IMG/VR virus record: IMGVR_UViG_3300047373_000743
Location: 1-64,000 of that record
Direction: 5' to 3' (one strand)
DNA length: 64,000 bases
DNA from: a virus
Shown here: positions 16,547-27,100 of the stretch, in pieces
Layout: each line of letters opens with the position of its first letter
How positions within the stretch are numbered: the stretch's first letter is position 1
Notes under the pieces: generated by a model
Told to the model about the DNA's origin: nothing
Seen by the model: only the letters and a program-made list of their open reading frames with translations
Database searches by the model: none
Position numbers and translations under genes: made by a program

Positions 16547-19500
16547 TAAATACTATAAACAATCCAATAAACGTGAGATAGAGGTATCGACACTGATGAC
16601 TCAGCGTCAGATATACAACAAATCACCCGAAGGAATATTGTTTTATGAATTGGAACCGGCAATTGTTATAGATGTTATACGAGATGAAACCCATCCAATT
16701 TTTAAGGATAAAAAAAATTACCCAAAGGTAAGCACGGAAGAGTGGCCAACAAACTACAACGACTCTGATACACCCGATTACTCGTGGATAGGTAGGATTC
16801 GTGCCAGATTGATTATTGAACAAGAAACCACACCGGTTGATGAACTGGGGTGGATAATACCCCAGGAAAACACTATACGAGAATATCCACTTGTAAACGA
16901 GTTGGTCATCGTATCTACCTATATGAATTCTCGTTATTATACACGGAGACTTAATACTAGAAACTTTATAAATACTTCCGCTGATTATAGGTATGAACAT
17001 AGATACGGAAAAACAAAAGGAATAACATCAACTACTAGTGCTAATTTAGTTGGGGCCAGAAATCCGTCTGATATAAGCAAAGAATCAAATAAGTATGGTC
17101 AGTATTTGGGTAGGTATTTTAAGGCAAATCATAAAATAAGACCACTTAAACATTTTGAGGGTGATACAATAATTGAAAGTAGGTTTGGTAGTAGTATACG
17201 GTTCGGTGGATATGAAGATAAACCCGAAATTGACAGAGGTACATCATATGGAGATGGAGAATCATATGATTCAAATTTAGGAAATCCTATGATACTAATA
17301 CGGAACCGCCAGAGACCTACGGTAGACGAAGAAATAAAGTACCAATACAACATATTAGAAGATGTAAACAGAGACGGTAGTTCAGTTCAAATAACTTCTG
17401 GAAACACCGTCTCTCAATTTATTTCTACAATCTCACATTCATATGACAATATAGGATATGGTTGCATAGGGTGCCGTTCGGGAGGTTTTATGGGATTGTA
17501 TAGGCTCTCTAAATCTGCCATCGGCGCAAGGAAAATTTCTAGTACAGGACAACCAAATTCGGTGGGTTCACTGAATGGAGTTGCAACACCCAATGCATCG
17601 GCAATAAAAAATACAGCATCAGCAACTACTGATCAATTAAAAACATCTACATCCGATGTGTTGGATCAGGTGTCTAGTAAGAACCCATATACAAGTATGG
17701 CCATGTCTTTAAAAAAAGGAGGTCTGGGAGCTGCAGTGGGGACAGGCATCGGAATGGCAGTTGCCGGACCAATTGGTGGTATGGTGGGTGACCGACTTGG
17801 TAAGCTCGGAGAATCGTCCTTTAAAAAGTTTATAAATGCACCAGGTTCTCCGACATCAAACTCTAGATCACATAGAAAAAAGTTTTCAAAAAGTATAGTA
17901 AGTGGAAACTTTTCACTAAACCCTGTATATGAACGGGGGATTATAAGTGCAGGAACTAAGGCCAAATCCGCTGCGAAAAATAGTTTACTTGGTTCATCAG
18001 CAGGTAATGCCATCTCGGCCGCAAATTCATTAGGAATTGAGATCCCAGCGGTCAACGATCTTGGAATTTCATCTGATGACAGTCCCATGTTTGCAATATT
18101 TAAATTAGCTTCATTTGGTCTAAAATCCATTTGTGCAAGTGTTGACGGAACAAGTGGTTCATCTAAGACAGAAAATAAACTCGGTTGGTTGCTTTCAATT
18201 GGAATTGATTTGACATTACTTGCTTTGTTAATGAGTTTGTTTGAAAAACTAAGAAATTTAAAATTTAATTTTGGTGGATTTGATGGGTTTAACTTAGATA
18301 ACCTATTGTTTGACCTATGTGACTGGGTAAACAAACTTGAATACAAAAACACATTGGTAGATACTTTTAGAAATGAGGGTAACAAACTTCTCACCGACGC
18401 AGAATTAACAAAACAACTAGGGGATACTTTCATACAAGACGGAACATATAATTCATTTGCAAGAAATAACACAGACTTTGACATGAACTATAAATCATTA
18501 GTTGGAGATTTAAGTGAGATACAGGACTCTGCAAAAAACTTTGGCCAAACTAACATAGGATTGACTAAGGATGATAAGAGCATAGCTCAGGTTAAATTCG
18601 ATCCACTAACTGGGTTGTTTCGAGAGAAACAAAAAACAGGTGAACCACAACCAACCCCTGTGGGTGGAACAATGGCCAATTTGTCTATAGGGGGTCCTGG
18701 TGTGTCTATCAATGACATTAAAAACTCAACAACAGGGTCATTTAGCATAGACAAAGCAAACACACCCACACGGGGTTCATCAACCACACCTCCCACGCAG
18801 AATATACCCCAACACTTATACACCACCCCAGCTGAAAAAAATAATTTAACTAAGTTGTTGAGTCGTGAACTAACTCCTGTTCCAGATCAGGCCACAGAAA
18901 CAACTTCTTTTCTATCTGGTGAGAAAATAACAAGAGAGTCGTTACGTGGAACCGTACTGGAAAACGCAGATTTAAATGCAGTATCACTACTTGATAAAGA
19001 AGACTTAGATACTTTAAAAAATACAGATGAAGTTGATGCAGCTGTAGCAAACGCGACCAACTTATATAAAGAAGAGTTTTCCAGAGAACTTGAAAAAACG
19101 GAAAAACGTATTCTAAAAAAAAGTGATTCTGGAGCCATCTTTGGAAAACAACTACCTGAGTTAACAGGGAATCAGATATTGTTAAACTCAGAGCGCATAC
19201 TAATTTCATCAAAAACACAGGAAACAGGAATTTTTTCTAAAAAAAAGTTCTTTGTGACAACAGATGACGAAATAACAATGGACGCGAAAAGTCGTATTGT
19301 ACTACGCAGTGATGCTCACATATCATTTGCCACTCCAAGTATTCATCTGGGGAGTTATACATCAGAGTGCCACCCGACATTGAAGGGTGATTGCACAACT
19401 GCTTGGTTAAGTGACCTATGTGGTTGGTTGTCTTCTCACGTACACCACGACCCATATATAACAACATCAAGACCAGCCCAACAGGGTCAACTTGCAAGTT

Positions 19501-19553
19501 TACGTGCAAGATTGCCTACATTATTAAGTGAACGGATATTTATATCTGGATAA
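16536..19553 (+). CDS. 5: Baseplate hub/spike protein, T4 gp5-like without lysozyme
   Basis: The N-terminal 300 residues carry the gp5-type OB-fold region: PDYSWIGRIRARLI, then RPLKHFEGDTIIESRFGSSIRFG, NPMILIRNRQ and ILEDVNRDGSSVQITSG. This is the pattern of the hub protein in marine T4-like phages. The C-terminus (ILISSKTQETGIF, ITMDAKSRIVLRSDAHI) resembles spike-type beta repeats and is followed by a His-containing SSHVHHDP segment. Unusually, residues about 395-422 are a Gly-rich hydrophobic stretch (GGLGAAVGTGIGMAVAGPIG), and about 549-572 is another hydrophobic helix. No T4 lysozyme domain is visible. At 1005 residues it is much longer than T4 gp5 (575). Confidence 0.75.
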   Translation: MAHSKYYKQSNKREIEVSTLMTQRQIYNKSPEGILFYELEPAIVIDVIRDETHPIFKDKKNYPKVSTEEWPTNYNDSDTPDYSWIGRIRARLIIEQETTPVDELGWIIPQENTIREYPLVNELVIVSTYMNSRYYTRRLNTRNFINTSADYRYEHRYGKTKGITSTTSANLVGARNPSDISKESNKYGQYLGRYFKANHKIRPLKHFEGDTIIESRFGSSIRFGGYEDKPEIDRGTSYGDGESYDSNLGNPMILIRNRQRPTVDEEIKYQYNILEDVNRDGSSVQITSGNTVSQFISTISHSYDNIGYGCIGCRSGGFMGLYRLSKSAIGARKISSTGQPNSVGSLNGVATPNASAIKNTASATTDQLKTSTSDVLDQVSSKNPYTSMAMSLKKGGLGAAVGTGIGMAVAGPIGGMVGDRLGKLGESSFKKFINAPGSPTSNSRSHRKKFSKSIVSGNFSLNPVYERGIISAGTKAKSAAKNSLLGSSAGNAISAANSLGIEIPAVNDLGISSDDSPMFAIFKLASFGLKSICASVDGTSGSSKTENKLGWLLSIGIDLTLLALLMSLFEKLRNLKFNFGGFDGFNLDNLLFDLCDWVNKLEYKNTLVDTFRNEGNKLLTDAELTKQLGDTFIQDGTYNSFARNNTDFDMNYKSLVGDLSEIQDSAKNFGQTNIGLTKDDKSIAQVKFDPLTGLFREKQKTGEPQPTPVGGTMANLSIGGPGVSINDIKNSTTGSFSIDKANTPTRGSSTTPPTQNIPQHLYTTPAEKNNLTKLLSRELTPVPDQATETTSFLSGEKITRESLRGTVLENADLNAVSLLDKEDLDTLKNTDEVDAAVANATNLYKEEFSRELEKTEKRILKKSDSGAIFGKQLPELTGNQILLNSERILISSKTQETGIFSKKKFFVTTDDEITMDAKSRIVLRSDAHISFATPSIHLGSYTSECHPTLKGDCTTAWLSDLCGWLSSHVHHDPYITTSRPAQQGQLASLRARLPTLLSERIFISG

Positions 19554-19557
19554 GTTA

Positions 19558-19572
19558 TATATTTATATTTAT
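19558..19572 (+). promoter_or_regulatory. Two overlapping TATATTTAT motifs
   Basis: Exact copies lie at 19558-19566 and 19564-19572. The second ends 7 nt before the ATG at 19580. They precede the gene leading into the gp25-gp6 block. Confidence 0.5.
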
Positions 19573-19579
19573 TAAAGTT

Positions 19580-19999
19580 ATGAAAAAATCAGAATTAGTT
19601 GAAATAATAAGAGTTGCAGTTCGCAAGGAACTGAAGAGTACTATACCGGTTATGTTAAAAGAATATATTGGCTCTGCTGGTGTTTTAAATCCAACCGAAG
19701 ACATTGTTGAGGTTGCTAGAAACAAAATAAGTGTATCTAGAAAAAAACAACCAAAAAAACCACAAAAACACTATACGAATAACCTCGCTATAAATAAAAT
19801 TTTAAATGAAACCGTAGGAGGTATCCCACAAGAGGGTAATATGGTAAGTGGTGGACCACAACAAGTTAATGAATTTACGGATCATACGGGCAATGGGGTT
19901 GATATCAACAAGCTACCCGATCATGTTTCAAATGCGCTAACACGAGATTATTCAGATGTAATGAAGTTGGTAGACGCAAAACGGGGTGGGGGTTCTTGA
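19580..19999 (+). CDS. Small protein upstream of gp25, unknown
   Basis: The 139-residue protein begins with an amphipathic helix (MKKSELVEIIRVAVRKEL) of the type found at the ends of several head-module proteins in this window. A basic segment (VSRKKQPKKPQKHY) follows, then KILNETVGG, and a Gly/Asn-rich middle. It is probably a minor structural or assembly protein; no family is recognised. The next start overlaps its stop (TGATG). Confidence 0.65.
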   Translation: MKKSELVEIIRVAVRKELKSTIPVMLKEYIGSAGVLNPTEDIVEVARNKISVSRKKQPKKPQKHYTNNLAINKILNETVGGIPQEGNMVSGGPQQVNEFTDHTGNGVDINKLPDHVSNALTRDYSDVMKLVDAKRGGGS

Positions 20000-20385
20000 T
20001 GGAAGATAGGATTCCAGTTGGGATTGTTATGCCTTATCGCAGAGGGGATTCTGGTTTTTTTAAACAGACATATTCTGATATGGAACGTGCCATCAACAAT
20101 TTAAAAATGTTACTAATGACGGCAAAAGGAGAACGTCCTATGATGCCAACATACGGAAGCGATTTACGAGAAATAATATTTGAAAATAACACAGAGGGCC
20201 TTGCCGATGATTTACTAGAAGATGCCGTAAAATCTGCTACGGAAACATGGATGCCAGAGGTGCATATAAACTCAGTTATAACTGAACGTGACTTAAGAAA
20301 CCAACCAGAGAGTGTAGTTTTAAAAATAAAGTTTTTTATTGCTAATATTCCGGATTCTGATCAAGAATTAACCATTTCAATTTAG
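19999..20385 (+). CDS. 25: Baseplate wedge protein gp25 (GPW/gp25 family)
   Basis: The 128-residue protein matches gp25 in length (T4: 132) and pattern. A central segment (TAKGERPMMPTYGSDLREIIFE) contains the conserved GERxMxPxYG motif, and the C-terminal beta part is typical (VVLKIKFFI). gp25 forms part of the baseplate wedge core and resembles the type VI secretion TssE lysozyme-like fold. I chose ATG 19999, which overlaps the previous stop, over the in-frame TTG at 19996. The gp6 gene follows after 2 nt. Confidence 0.92.
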   Translation: MEDRIPVGIVMPYRRGDSGFFKQTYSDMERAINNLKMLLMTAKGERPMMPTYGSDLREIIFENNTEGLADDLLEDAVKSATETWMPEVHINSVITERDLRNQPESVVLKIKFFIANIPDSDQELTISI

Positions 20386-20387
20386 AT

Positions 20388-22370
20388 ATGACAGACATAG
20401 AAAACATTGAAAAAATAAAGACAACCTCCAGAGATATAGATTACTTAGGAAAGGATTTTAACTCATTTCGAGCCAACTTAATTGAGTACTCAAAATCATA
20501 TTTCCCAAAGACATATAAAGACTTTAGTGAAAATTCAACAGGAATGATGTTCATTGAAATGGCAAGTTATGTGGGTGACGTTTTATCATACTATATAGAT
20601 TATCAGTTCAAGGAGGGTTTTATTCAACACGCAGAAGAGCGTAAAAATGTAGTTACTCTTGCAAATTACCTTGGATATCAACCAAAGCCGGCATCAGCTG
20701 CGTTTGTAGAACTTGAAGTTTTTCAACTCGTACCTTCGGTATTAGATCAAGAAACAAGCAAAGTGGTTCCGGATTTTAGATTTTCAATGAATATACTAGC
20801 TGGTATGGAAGTTCAATCATCGGAGGCCACACCAACTACATTCAGAACACTGCAGGCTGTAAGCTTTATGGAGGATACAAAGGAGAGTCCACGTGAAGTT
20901 TCTGTTTTTCAAAGAGACCCAGACACCAGTGAGCCAACTTTTTATTTGTTAAAAAAGAAAACTATGGCGTCCGCTGGAACTAGAAAAGTTCGTGAGGTTA
21001 TGGTCGGCCCTGCTGAAGAATATTATGAAATCGAGTTAATAGAACCAGATGTACTTGAAATAGTCAATATTGAAGATGACCGAAAAAACAAGTATTATCA
21101 AGTACCAACATTGGCCAGTGACACAATTTTCTTACAAGATGAAAACACCCAAAAAAGAAATCCATTTTATTCAGAGTATGCAGAATCTGTACCATATGTG
21201 TTAAAACTACTAAGAACCTCCCGTAGATTTACAACCAGAGTAAATTCTGACAATACTACTACTATTGAATTCGGTCAGGGTCGTGATAAACTTGACGATG
21301 AAATAATAATTCCAAATTTAAATAATGTGGGACGGGTAATTGAAACTGATCGTGTATTTGAGGTTGCATACGATCCAGCTAACTTTCTTAAGACAAAGAG
21401 TTACGGAGAGGCTCCTGCCAACACAAAACTTACAGTTGAATACTATGTAGGTGGAGGTACCCAGTCAAATATAGCATCGAATACACTTAACACTATAACA
21501 AGAATTGAATATGGTGATTCGGTCGAATATTTAGATGAGTCCGATAGAAATATATTAAATCAATTAAAATCAAGTATTCGTGTTAATAACCCCAAACCAG
21601 CGTTGGGTGGCAGAGGTCCAGAGACAACCGATGAAATTAGAAAAAATGCACTTTCTTATTTTTCTGCACAAAACCGTGCAGTTACCCGTGAGGATTATGT
21701 TGTTAGAACATATTCAATGCCAACAAAATTTGGTGCTATAGCTAAGGCGTATGTTTCACCTGACGGAATATTAGACACACGAACTCAGTTTGAGTTTATT
21801 AATAATTTAGGGGAATCTACATCAAAGTTATCTAATACAGGTTTAACAAACGCATATGGTGAAATTAACAATCCATATGCTATTAATTTATATGTTCTGA
21901 GCTATGACAAAAACAAAAACTTAGTTTCTCCAAATGAGTTGGTCTATAAAAATTTAAGAACATACCTAAATCAGTACAAACTTTTAACTGATGGAATAAA
22001 TATAACCGATGCGTTTGTAGTTAATATTGGAATTGAGATAGAGATTGCGGTTTTTAAAACATACAATAAAATAGAAGTTTTAGACGAAGTTATATCAGAC
22101 GTAAAGTCTTATTTTAATATAGATAAGTGGAGCATCGGTCAGTCAATAGAACTCAGTGAGCTGGAACTTGAAATAAGTAAAGTTAGGGGTGTTAAGTCAG
22201 CAGTAAATGTTAGAATATACAATAAAACTATTAATGATGGAAACTACTCCGACAACGAATATAATTTAGAGTCGGCCACATATAATAAAGTTATATATCC
22301 ATCTGTCGATCCTTGTATTTTTGAATTGAAGTTTCCTGACCGTGACGTAGTTGGGAGGGTGGTGGAATGA
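20388..22370 (+). CDS. 6: Baseplate wedge protein gp6 (baseplate J-like)
   Basis: The 660-residue protein begins with the region typical of gp6: DYLGKDFNSFRANLIEYSK, then ENSTGMMFIEMASYVGDVLSYYIDYQ. The J-like core contains RKNALSYFSAQNRAVTREDY. gp6 dimers form the ring of the baseplate and join wedges together with gp25 and gp53. The length equals that of T4 gp6. It follows gp25 as in T4, where the genes are also close. The last four bases overlap the next gene (ATGA). Confidence 0.92.
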   Translation: MTDIENIEKIKTTSRDIDYLGKDFNSFRANLIEYSKSYFPKTYKDFSENSTGMMFIEMASYVGDVLSYYIDYQFKEGFIQHAEERKNVVTLANYLGYQPKPASAAFVELEVFQLVPSVLDQETSKVVPDFRFSMNILAGMEVQSSEATPTTFRTLQAVSFMEDTKESPREVSVFQRDPDTSEPTFYLLKKKTMASAGTRKVREVMVGPAEEYYEIELIEPDVLEIVNIEDDRKNKYYQVPTLASDTIFLQDENTQKRNPFYSEYAESVPYVLKLLRTSRRFTTRVNSDNTTTIEFGQGRDKLDDEIIIPNLNNVGRVIETDRVFEVAYDPANFLKTKSYGEAPANTKLTVEYYVGGGTQSNIASNTLNTITRIEYGDSVEYLDESDRNILNQLKSSIRVNNPKPALGGRGPETTDEIRKNALSYFSAQNRAVTREDYVVRTYSMPTKFGAIAKAYVSPDGILDTRTQFEFINNLGESTSKLSNTGLTNAYGEINNPYAINLYVLSYDKNKNLVSPNELVYKNLRTYLNQYKLLTDGINITDAFVVNIGIEIEIAVFKTYNKIEVLDEVISDVKSYFNIDKWSIGQSIELSELELEISKVRGVKSAVNVRIYNKTINDGNYSDNEYNLESATYNKVIYPSVDPCIFELKFPDRDVVGRVVE

Positions 22371-23590
22371 ACACATTTATATACACAAGTTCAGACGCAA
22401 CAATATATAAGCATAAAAATAACGAGGATCTAAACACTGGTTTTGATGAAATATTAGAACTGAAGAATGAGTTTTCAGAAGAAGGTGGTCATCATGTTAG
22501 TCGGTTGGTTCTAAACCACGTTATAGATGCTAACAGTGTATCTAAAACCCCCTTGATAGACTCCGAGTTTTACCTAAACTTAAAAATAACGGAATCTAGG
22601 GAACTTGCTGGAGATTCTGAGATTGAAGTGTTTCCCTTGAAGAGACCCTGGGAAGAAGGTCATGGTAGAAAATATGATGGAGTTAACAACGGGGTCACGT
22701 GGAATCTTACATCGACCGGTGTTAGTTGGTCAACCCCCGGTGGGGATTTTTACGAAGCAGATGAGTTGGAGGCTAATTACGGAATAGAAAAAATACCCAC
22801 ATTCACGTTCAAAAAAAGAACATCGGACGTAGTCTTGAACATAACAGAATATGTTAAGTTGTGGATTTCTGGTCTTGTTGAAAATAATGGTATATTAGTA
22901 AAATTTAAAAACGAAGCAATTTCGTCGTGTGGTGGTGTTAGTTTTTTCTCAAAAGATACAAATACGATATATGCTCCTTATGTTAAAACTTCTTATTATG
23001 ATTATATATTTGATCCGTGTGGGTGTGAAAAAATTCCAACTATAAAGTGCAGGTACGACTCATCTACATCTGACATGGTTATCAATACCAGTGGTTCGTT
23101 GAATGAATTAAGTGAAACATTGGGTTGTATAAGTGGTACACACGATACAAGTGGTTCGGTGGAACTGAATCACAACATGGAGTATTCATTTGTAACAAAA
23201 AATCCAAGTATATCATATATTTCACATGACAATTTGTCGGTATCTTTAGTTGGGTTGAAATCAAAAATTTCAGCAAAAGAGCAACTTAGAATTAAAGTGG
23301 CGGTCAGAGACAAATACCCTGTAAAAACATTTAAACCAAGTTCACGATACACACACGACAATTTTGTTGACTTTCCAATTTATTATTCTGTTATAGACGC
23401 AGATACACTTGAACGGGTTTTGGATTTCAACAAATATTCCAGGATCAGTTGTAACCACACTGGTCATTATTTTGACTTTGATTTCGGGTGTCTTGCCATC
23501 GGCCGAGTTTATTATTTTGAAATTAGAGTCGAGAGTACAAATCAAACAAAGATATATACCGACAAAATAAAGTTTGTTATAGAACGATGA
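22367..23590 (+). CDS. DNRLRE-like beta-sandwich baseplate/fibre protein
   Basis: The N-terminal 220 residues show the order seen in DNRLRE-type domains: an opening FIYTSSDATIYK, a middle EVFPLKRPWEEGHG with GVTWN and STPGGDFY, then LNITEYVKLWISG, NNGILVKF and a closing APYVKTSYYDY. The C-terminal part (from about residue 225) is a separate beta-rich region. In T4-like phages the gene after gp6 encodes a wedge protein (gp7). Here position suggests a baseplate-associated component, but I see no direct gp7 similarity. It overlaps genes on both sides by four bases. Confidence 0.65.
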   Translation: MNTFIYTSSDATIYKHKNNEDLNTGFDEILELKNEFSEEGGHHVSRLVLNHVIDANSVSKTPLIDSEFYLNLKITESRELAGDSEIEVFPLKRPWEEGHGRKYDGVNNGVTWNLTSTGVSWSTPGGDFYEADELEANYGIEKIPTFTFKKRTSDVVLNITEYVKLWISGLVENNGILVKFKNEAISSCGGVSFFSKDTNTIYAPYVKTSYYDYIFDPCGCEKIPTIKCRYDSSTSDMVINTSGSLNELSETLGCISGTHDTSGSVELNHNMEYSFVTKNPSISYISHDNLSVSLVGLKSKISAKEQLRIKVAVRDKYPVKTFKPSSRYTHDNFVDFPIYYSVIDADTLERVLDFNKYSRISCNHTGHYFDFDFGCLAIGRVYYFEIRVESTNQTKIYTDKIKFVIER

Positions 23591-24177
23591 AAAAAAACTT
23601 AGATTTTTTAGAAAAGTATGATTTCAACCTAGAATCATATAACGAGTATATTTCAAAAAAAATATCCAAAGATCTTCTGGATGATTTTGGTAATTTAATA
23701 CTAAGTGCAAATATAGAAGAACCAAATATTACCGAAGTTGAAAAATTCGTTTTAAAAGTTCCTGCGAAAAAGAAAAAGTTAAAAAAAACACAAGTCGAAC
23801 TTTTTATGGATACTCACGTAACTGAGTTCGAGGATAAGGAGGATGAGGAGGGTGTGGCATCCGATTCCGAGGGCCCTGTAGTCGACTTAGCAGATGAAAT
23901 TGACAACGAGGTCAGATCACAAATTGATCAAGAGCGTATATTACAGACTCAACTTGATGAAATGTCAGATATTCTAGATTCCGAGATTGAAAAGGGGGTT
24001 CACTTTCAAGAAAAATCTTCAGAAAACTTCACCGCCGCAAAAAATATTATAATATCACAAAGGATTTCTGCCGGGGAAGGAAATGTTCCATCAGACTTTA
24101 GTAACAAGTTTCCCTTTTTACCTTTGGGTGAAACAACCGAATCCGAAACGGACTCATTTCCGTTTTTGTCCGAGTAA
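23587..24177 (+). CDS. Acidic helical protein of the baseplate operon, unknown
   Basis: The 196-residue protein has an N-terminal helix-rich part, a Lys-rich patch (VPAKKKKLKKTQ) and an acidic middle (EFEDKEDEEGVASDSEG). Its C-terminus carries the short motif FPFL twice (FPFLPLGE and FPFLSE). FPFL also occurs near the C-terminus of the giant protein encoded just downstream (about residue 2506). A small assembly chaperone or linker protein is possible, but this is inference. Confidence 0.65.
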   Translation: MKKNLDFLEKYDFNLESYNEYISKKISKDLLDDFGNLILSANIEEPNITEVEKFVLKVPAKKKKLKKTQVELFMDTHVTEFEDKEDEEGVASDSEGPVVDLADEIDNEVRSQIDQERILQTQLDEMSDILDSEIEKGVHFQEKSSENFTAAKNIIISQRISAGEGNVPSDFSNKFPFLPLGETTESETDSFPFLSE

Positions 24178-24184
24178 GTGAGAC

Positions 24185-27100
24185 ATGAGTGAATACATAA
24201 AAATGGTTAAAAGACCACCCTCTAATCAAGAATTTGATTTTCCAAGATCATCGTTGGTTTCGGAAGACTTGTATAGAATTGTGGTAAGTGACAGTGATGA
24301 CAGTCCTGTTTACAACTTTGGTCGAAATCCAAAGGATATAGCAGAGTTTTCAATTTACTCAAACGATAATAAAGTAATAAAGACAAAAATAATTAAACCA
24401 GTTGATTCGTTTAAACGAAAAACTTTTGATTTTACTGATTATGATGGAGTAAGACGAGTGGGGTCGTTATCATTGTTTGATACAAAGTATGAGGTCACGG
24501 AGGATAATGAACTTGTATTATCTCCTACACACGAACTAAGAGAGTTGGGAGAACAAGGTGGTTCTTTTTTGGTAGGTGTATCAATGAAGCAGGAATTAAT
24601 AGGATCACACGAGTCCACGTCTAAACTTCTGATTCAAGACATCTCACCAAGTAGAACAGAGATTAAGATAATACCAAGTTCACTAAAAACAAGTCTTAGA
24701 CCACTTGATGTGGCTCTTAATGCAGAATATTTAAATTATTTCAACAAAAAAATTCCGGTTTCTCATATATTTTATGAAATACCCTCGTTACTCAGTGAAA
24801 CCGAAACTAGAGTGCATGTCAAAAATTTAATTGCAAATGGGTATCTTGTAGAAAACTTAAAAGAAAGACTTTATGAGTTAGTAGACTTTTATAATTTTAC
24901 ATCCTTAGATGGGTTTTCACATGATTGTGATGAGGTGTATGATGAAATAAAATCTTTGTACTTAAATACATTCTTATACAACTACAATAGTACATATACC
25001 CGCGGGGAATTTTCCAATGAATACGAAAAGTGTGTCGACTATGTTTTAAATAAAACACCCAAATTTAAAAATACTTCAGATAAATTACATACTAAGTATA
25101 AATCACTTTATAAAGAGGTTCTCATAACGATGTTCAATTTTAATAGATTGGGTGCTTTGTTTGATGAAAAATTCGAATCATATCTATCAACCAGTATGGT
25201 ATTTGAAACAGGTGAACAAATTTCTGTATTATCAACAGCTCGCAGTACAGACAACATTTCTGACTCAGATAAGCACAGACCTTTGTTATTTAAACTTCAA
25301 CAGCCACTGTCACAGAGCATTAAAGTCGGTGCATCATTTCATTTGCTTGGTTTATTTTATTCCGATGACATTATACAAAGAACTATTTTGTATAAAAAAG
25401 TAAAACCAAAGTTATATAAACTTAGAAATCCTGATCTAAGTGGCATTGCTTCACAAGGTACCAGAAGTTATACATCTGAGCAGTTAAATAAAAATAAATC
25501 ACAAATAGAAAAGGAGTCTTTATTAAATCTCAATTCTACTGATCCTGGCATATTGGAGAAGATAAAAGAAGTTGAAGCTGAGTGGAGAGATGAGGTATTT
25601 GGGTCACCAATAAAAATTACAGAAGAAATATCAAATTATTTTAACAATCAAACTGAGGACTATTATCTGTCTGTTGATTATTCCGATTTTAAAAATTTCA
25701 TACGATATTCATCTGCCCGTAAACGATTGGATGTTTTTATTTTAAAATTAACTAAAATTTCAAAATATGACAGAGAGATGGAGGAAATACGAAGAGCATA
25801 TAGAGGTAGCACACCCGAGAAGTTTAGCAGACTCTCATATGACACAGAGATCGAACGATTAAACAACGAAAAAGTACAGATTTTAAATTCACTGGACGGA
25901 TACGAGAGGTTTTTATATTTTGAGGACATAACCGAACTGGCCGACTCGGCTAGGGATATAAAAATACGAATAGATGAACTAATGCAAAAAAAAATCTCAC
26001 AAGGAGATTCTTCGGGTGAACTTGATTCTAAAATAAAAGAATTAGAATCAGATTTGCTATACACTTATATAAGTTGGCCAAGAGCAGAATTTAATTGTGA
26101 CAATGTAGATGACTGGAGTCCAAACGCAGTTGATTACAGAGAACACGATGTTGTGTATGTGGCAGACCACATTTATATACTAGTAGGACCCGAACCGGTT
26201 AGTTCACTTGATATACCCGGTGTTAGTGATAGGTGGTCGTTATTTTGTAGTTGTGAGGAGTGTGTTGGAAAAAAAATCCCACTAAATACAACATCTTATT
26301 CATTTTTAACATCACGTGACTATTATCGTCCCATGCCAATACCTGAGGATATGGAAGCTTTCTCAAAAACAACAGGATATACCTGGTATTCTGAAAAGGC
26401 CCGTGAAGCTGAAGCATATGATAAGCAAAACGACAATTCTTTTGCCAATAACACACCTGAATTTATTATCCGCGATCCGGACAATGAAGAATATTTTGAA
26501 TTTTTATCATTTATTGGTCACCAATTTGATTTAATACATTTGTATGTAGAGGGGGTCGGTACTATTAAAAAACCTCTTAACAACCCTGATAAAGGAATTC
26601 CAAACGAATTGGTCTCTCATATGCTTGGATATTTTGGTGGGAGTTTTGAAGGGTATGATGAAGGGGAAATAAATTCACTGGCACGTGATATTAAGACAGA
26701 TGAGGAACTTGCATTTGTTAAGAAATTTAAACAAAAAAAACACTTAGTGTGGAGACGTATACTAAATAATTTACCATATATTTTAAAAACAATAGGAACA
26801 GAAAAATCCATTCGTGCTTTGTTTAGGTGTTATGGAGTACCAGATTATTTATTTAAAATACGAGAGTTCGGGGGAATTGAATACAACACCGAAACCAGTG
26901 ATAAGGTATTGTATACATTTGATTCGTTTGACTATTTTCTTAAAATTGAAAGAGATAATCAGTATATAGAACTCGACTGGAAAACTGAAACATATCAGTC
27001 AAGGTGTGTGGAATTAAAATTTTCATTTAATGAAGATTTATGTGACATAACATCTGATATAGAAATTTTAGCATCAAAGAAGGATCTGACGGAAAACCAA

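Noticed and set aside
17666-18484. 272-codon minus-strand open frame inside the hub gene
   Set aside because: It is fully contained in a strongly supported + strand gene, and its product is Ser/Pro/Leu-rich without motifs. No minus-strand gene is supported anywhere in the window.
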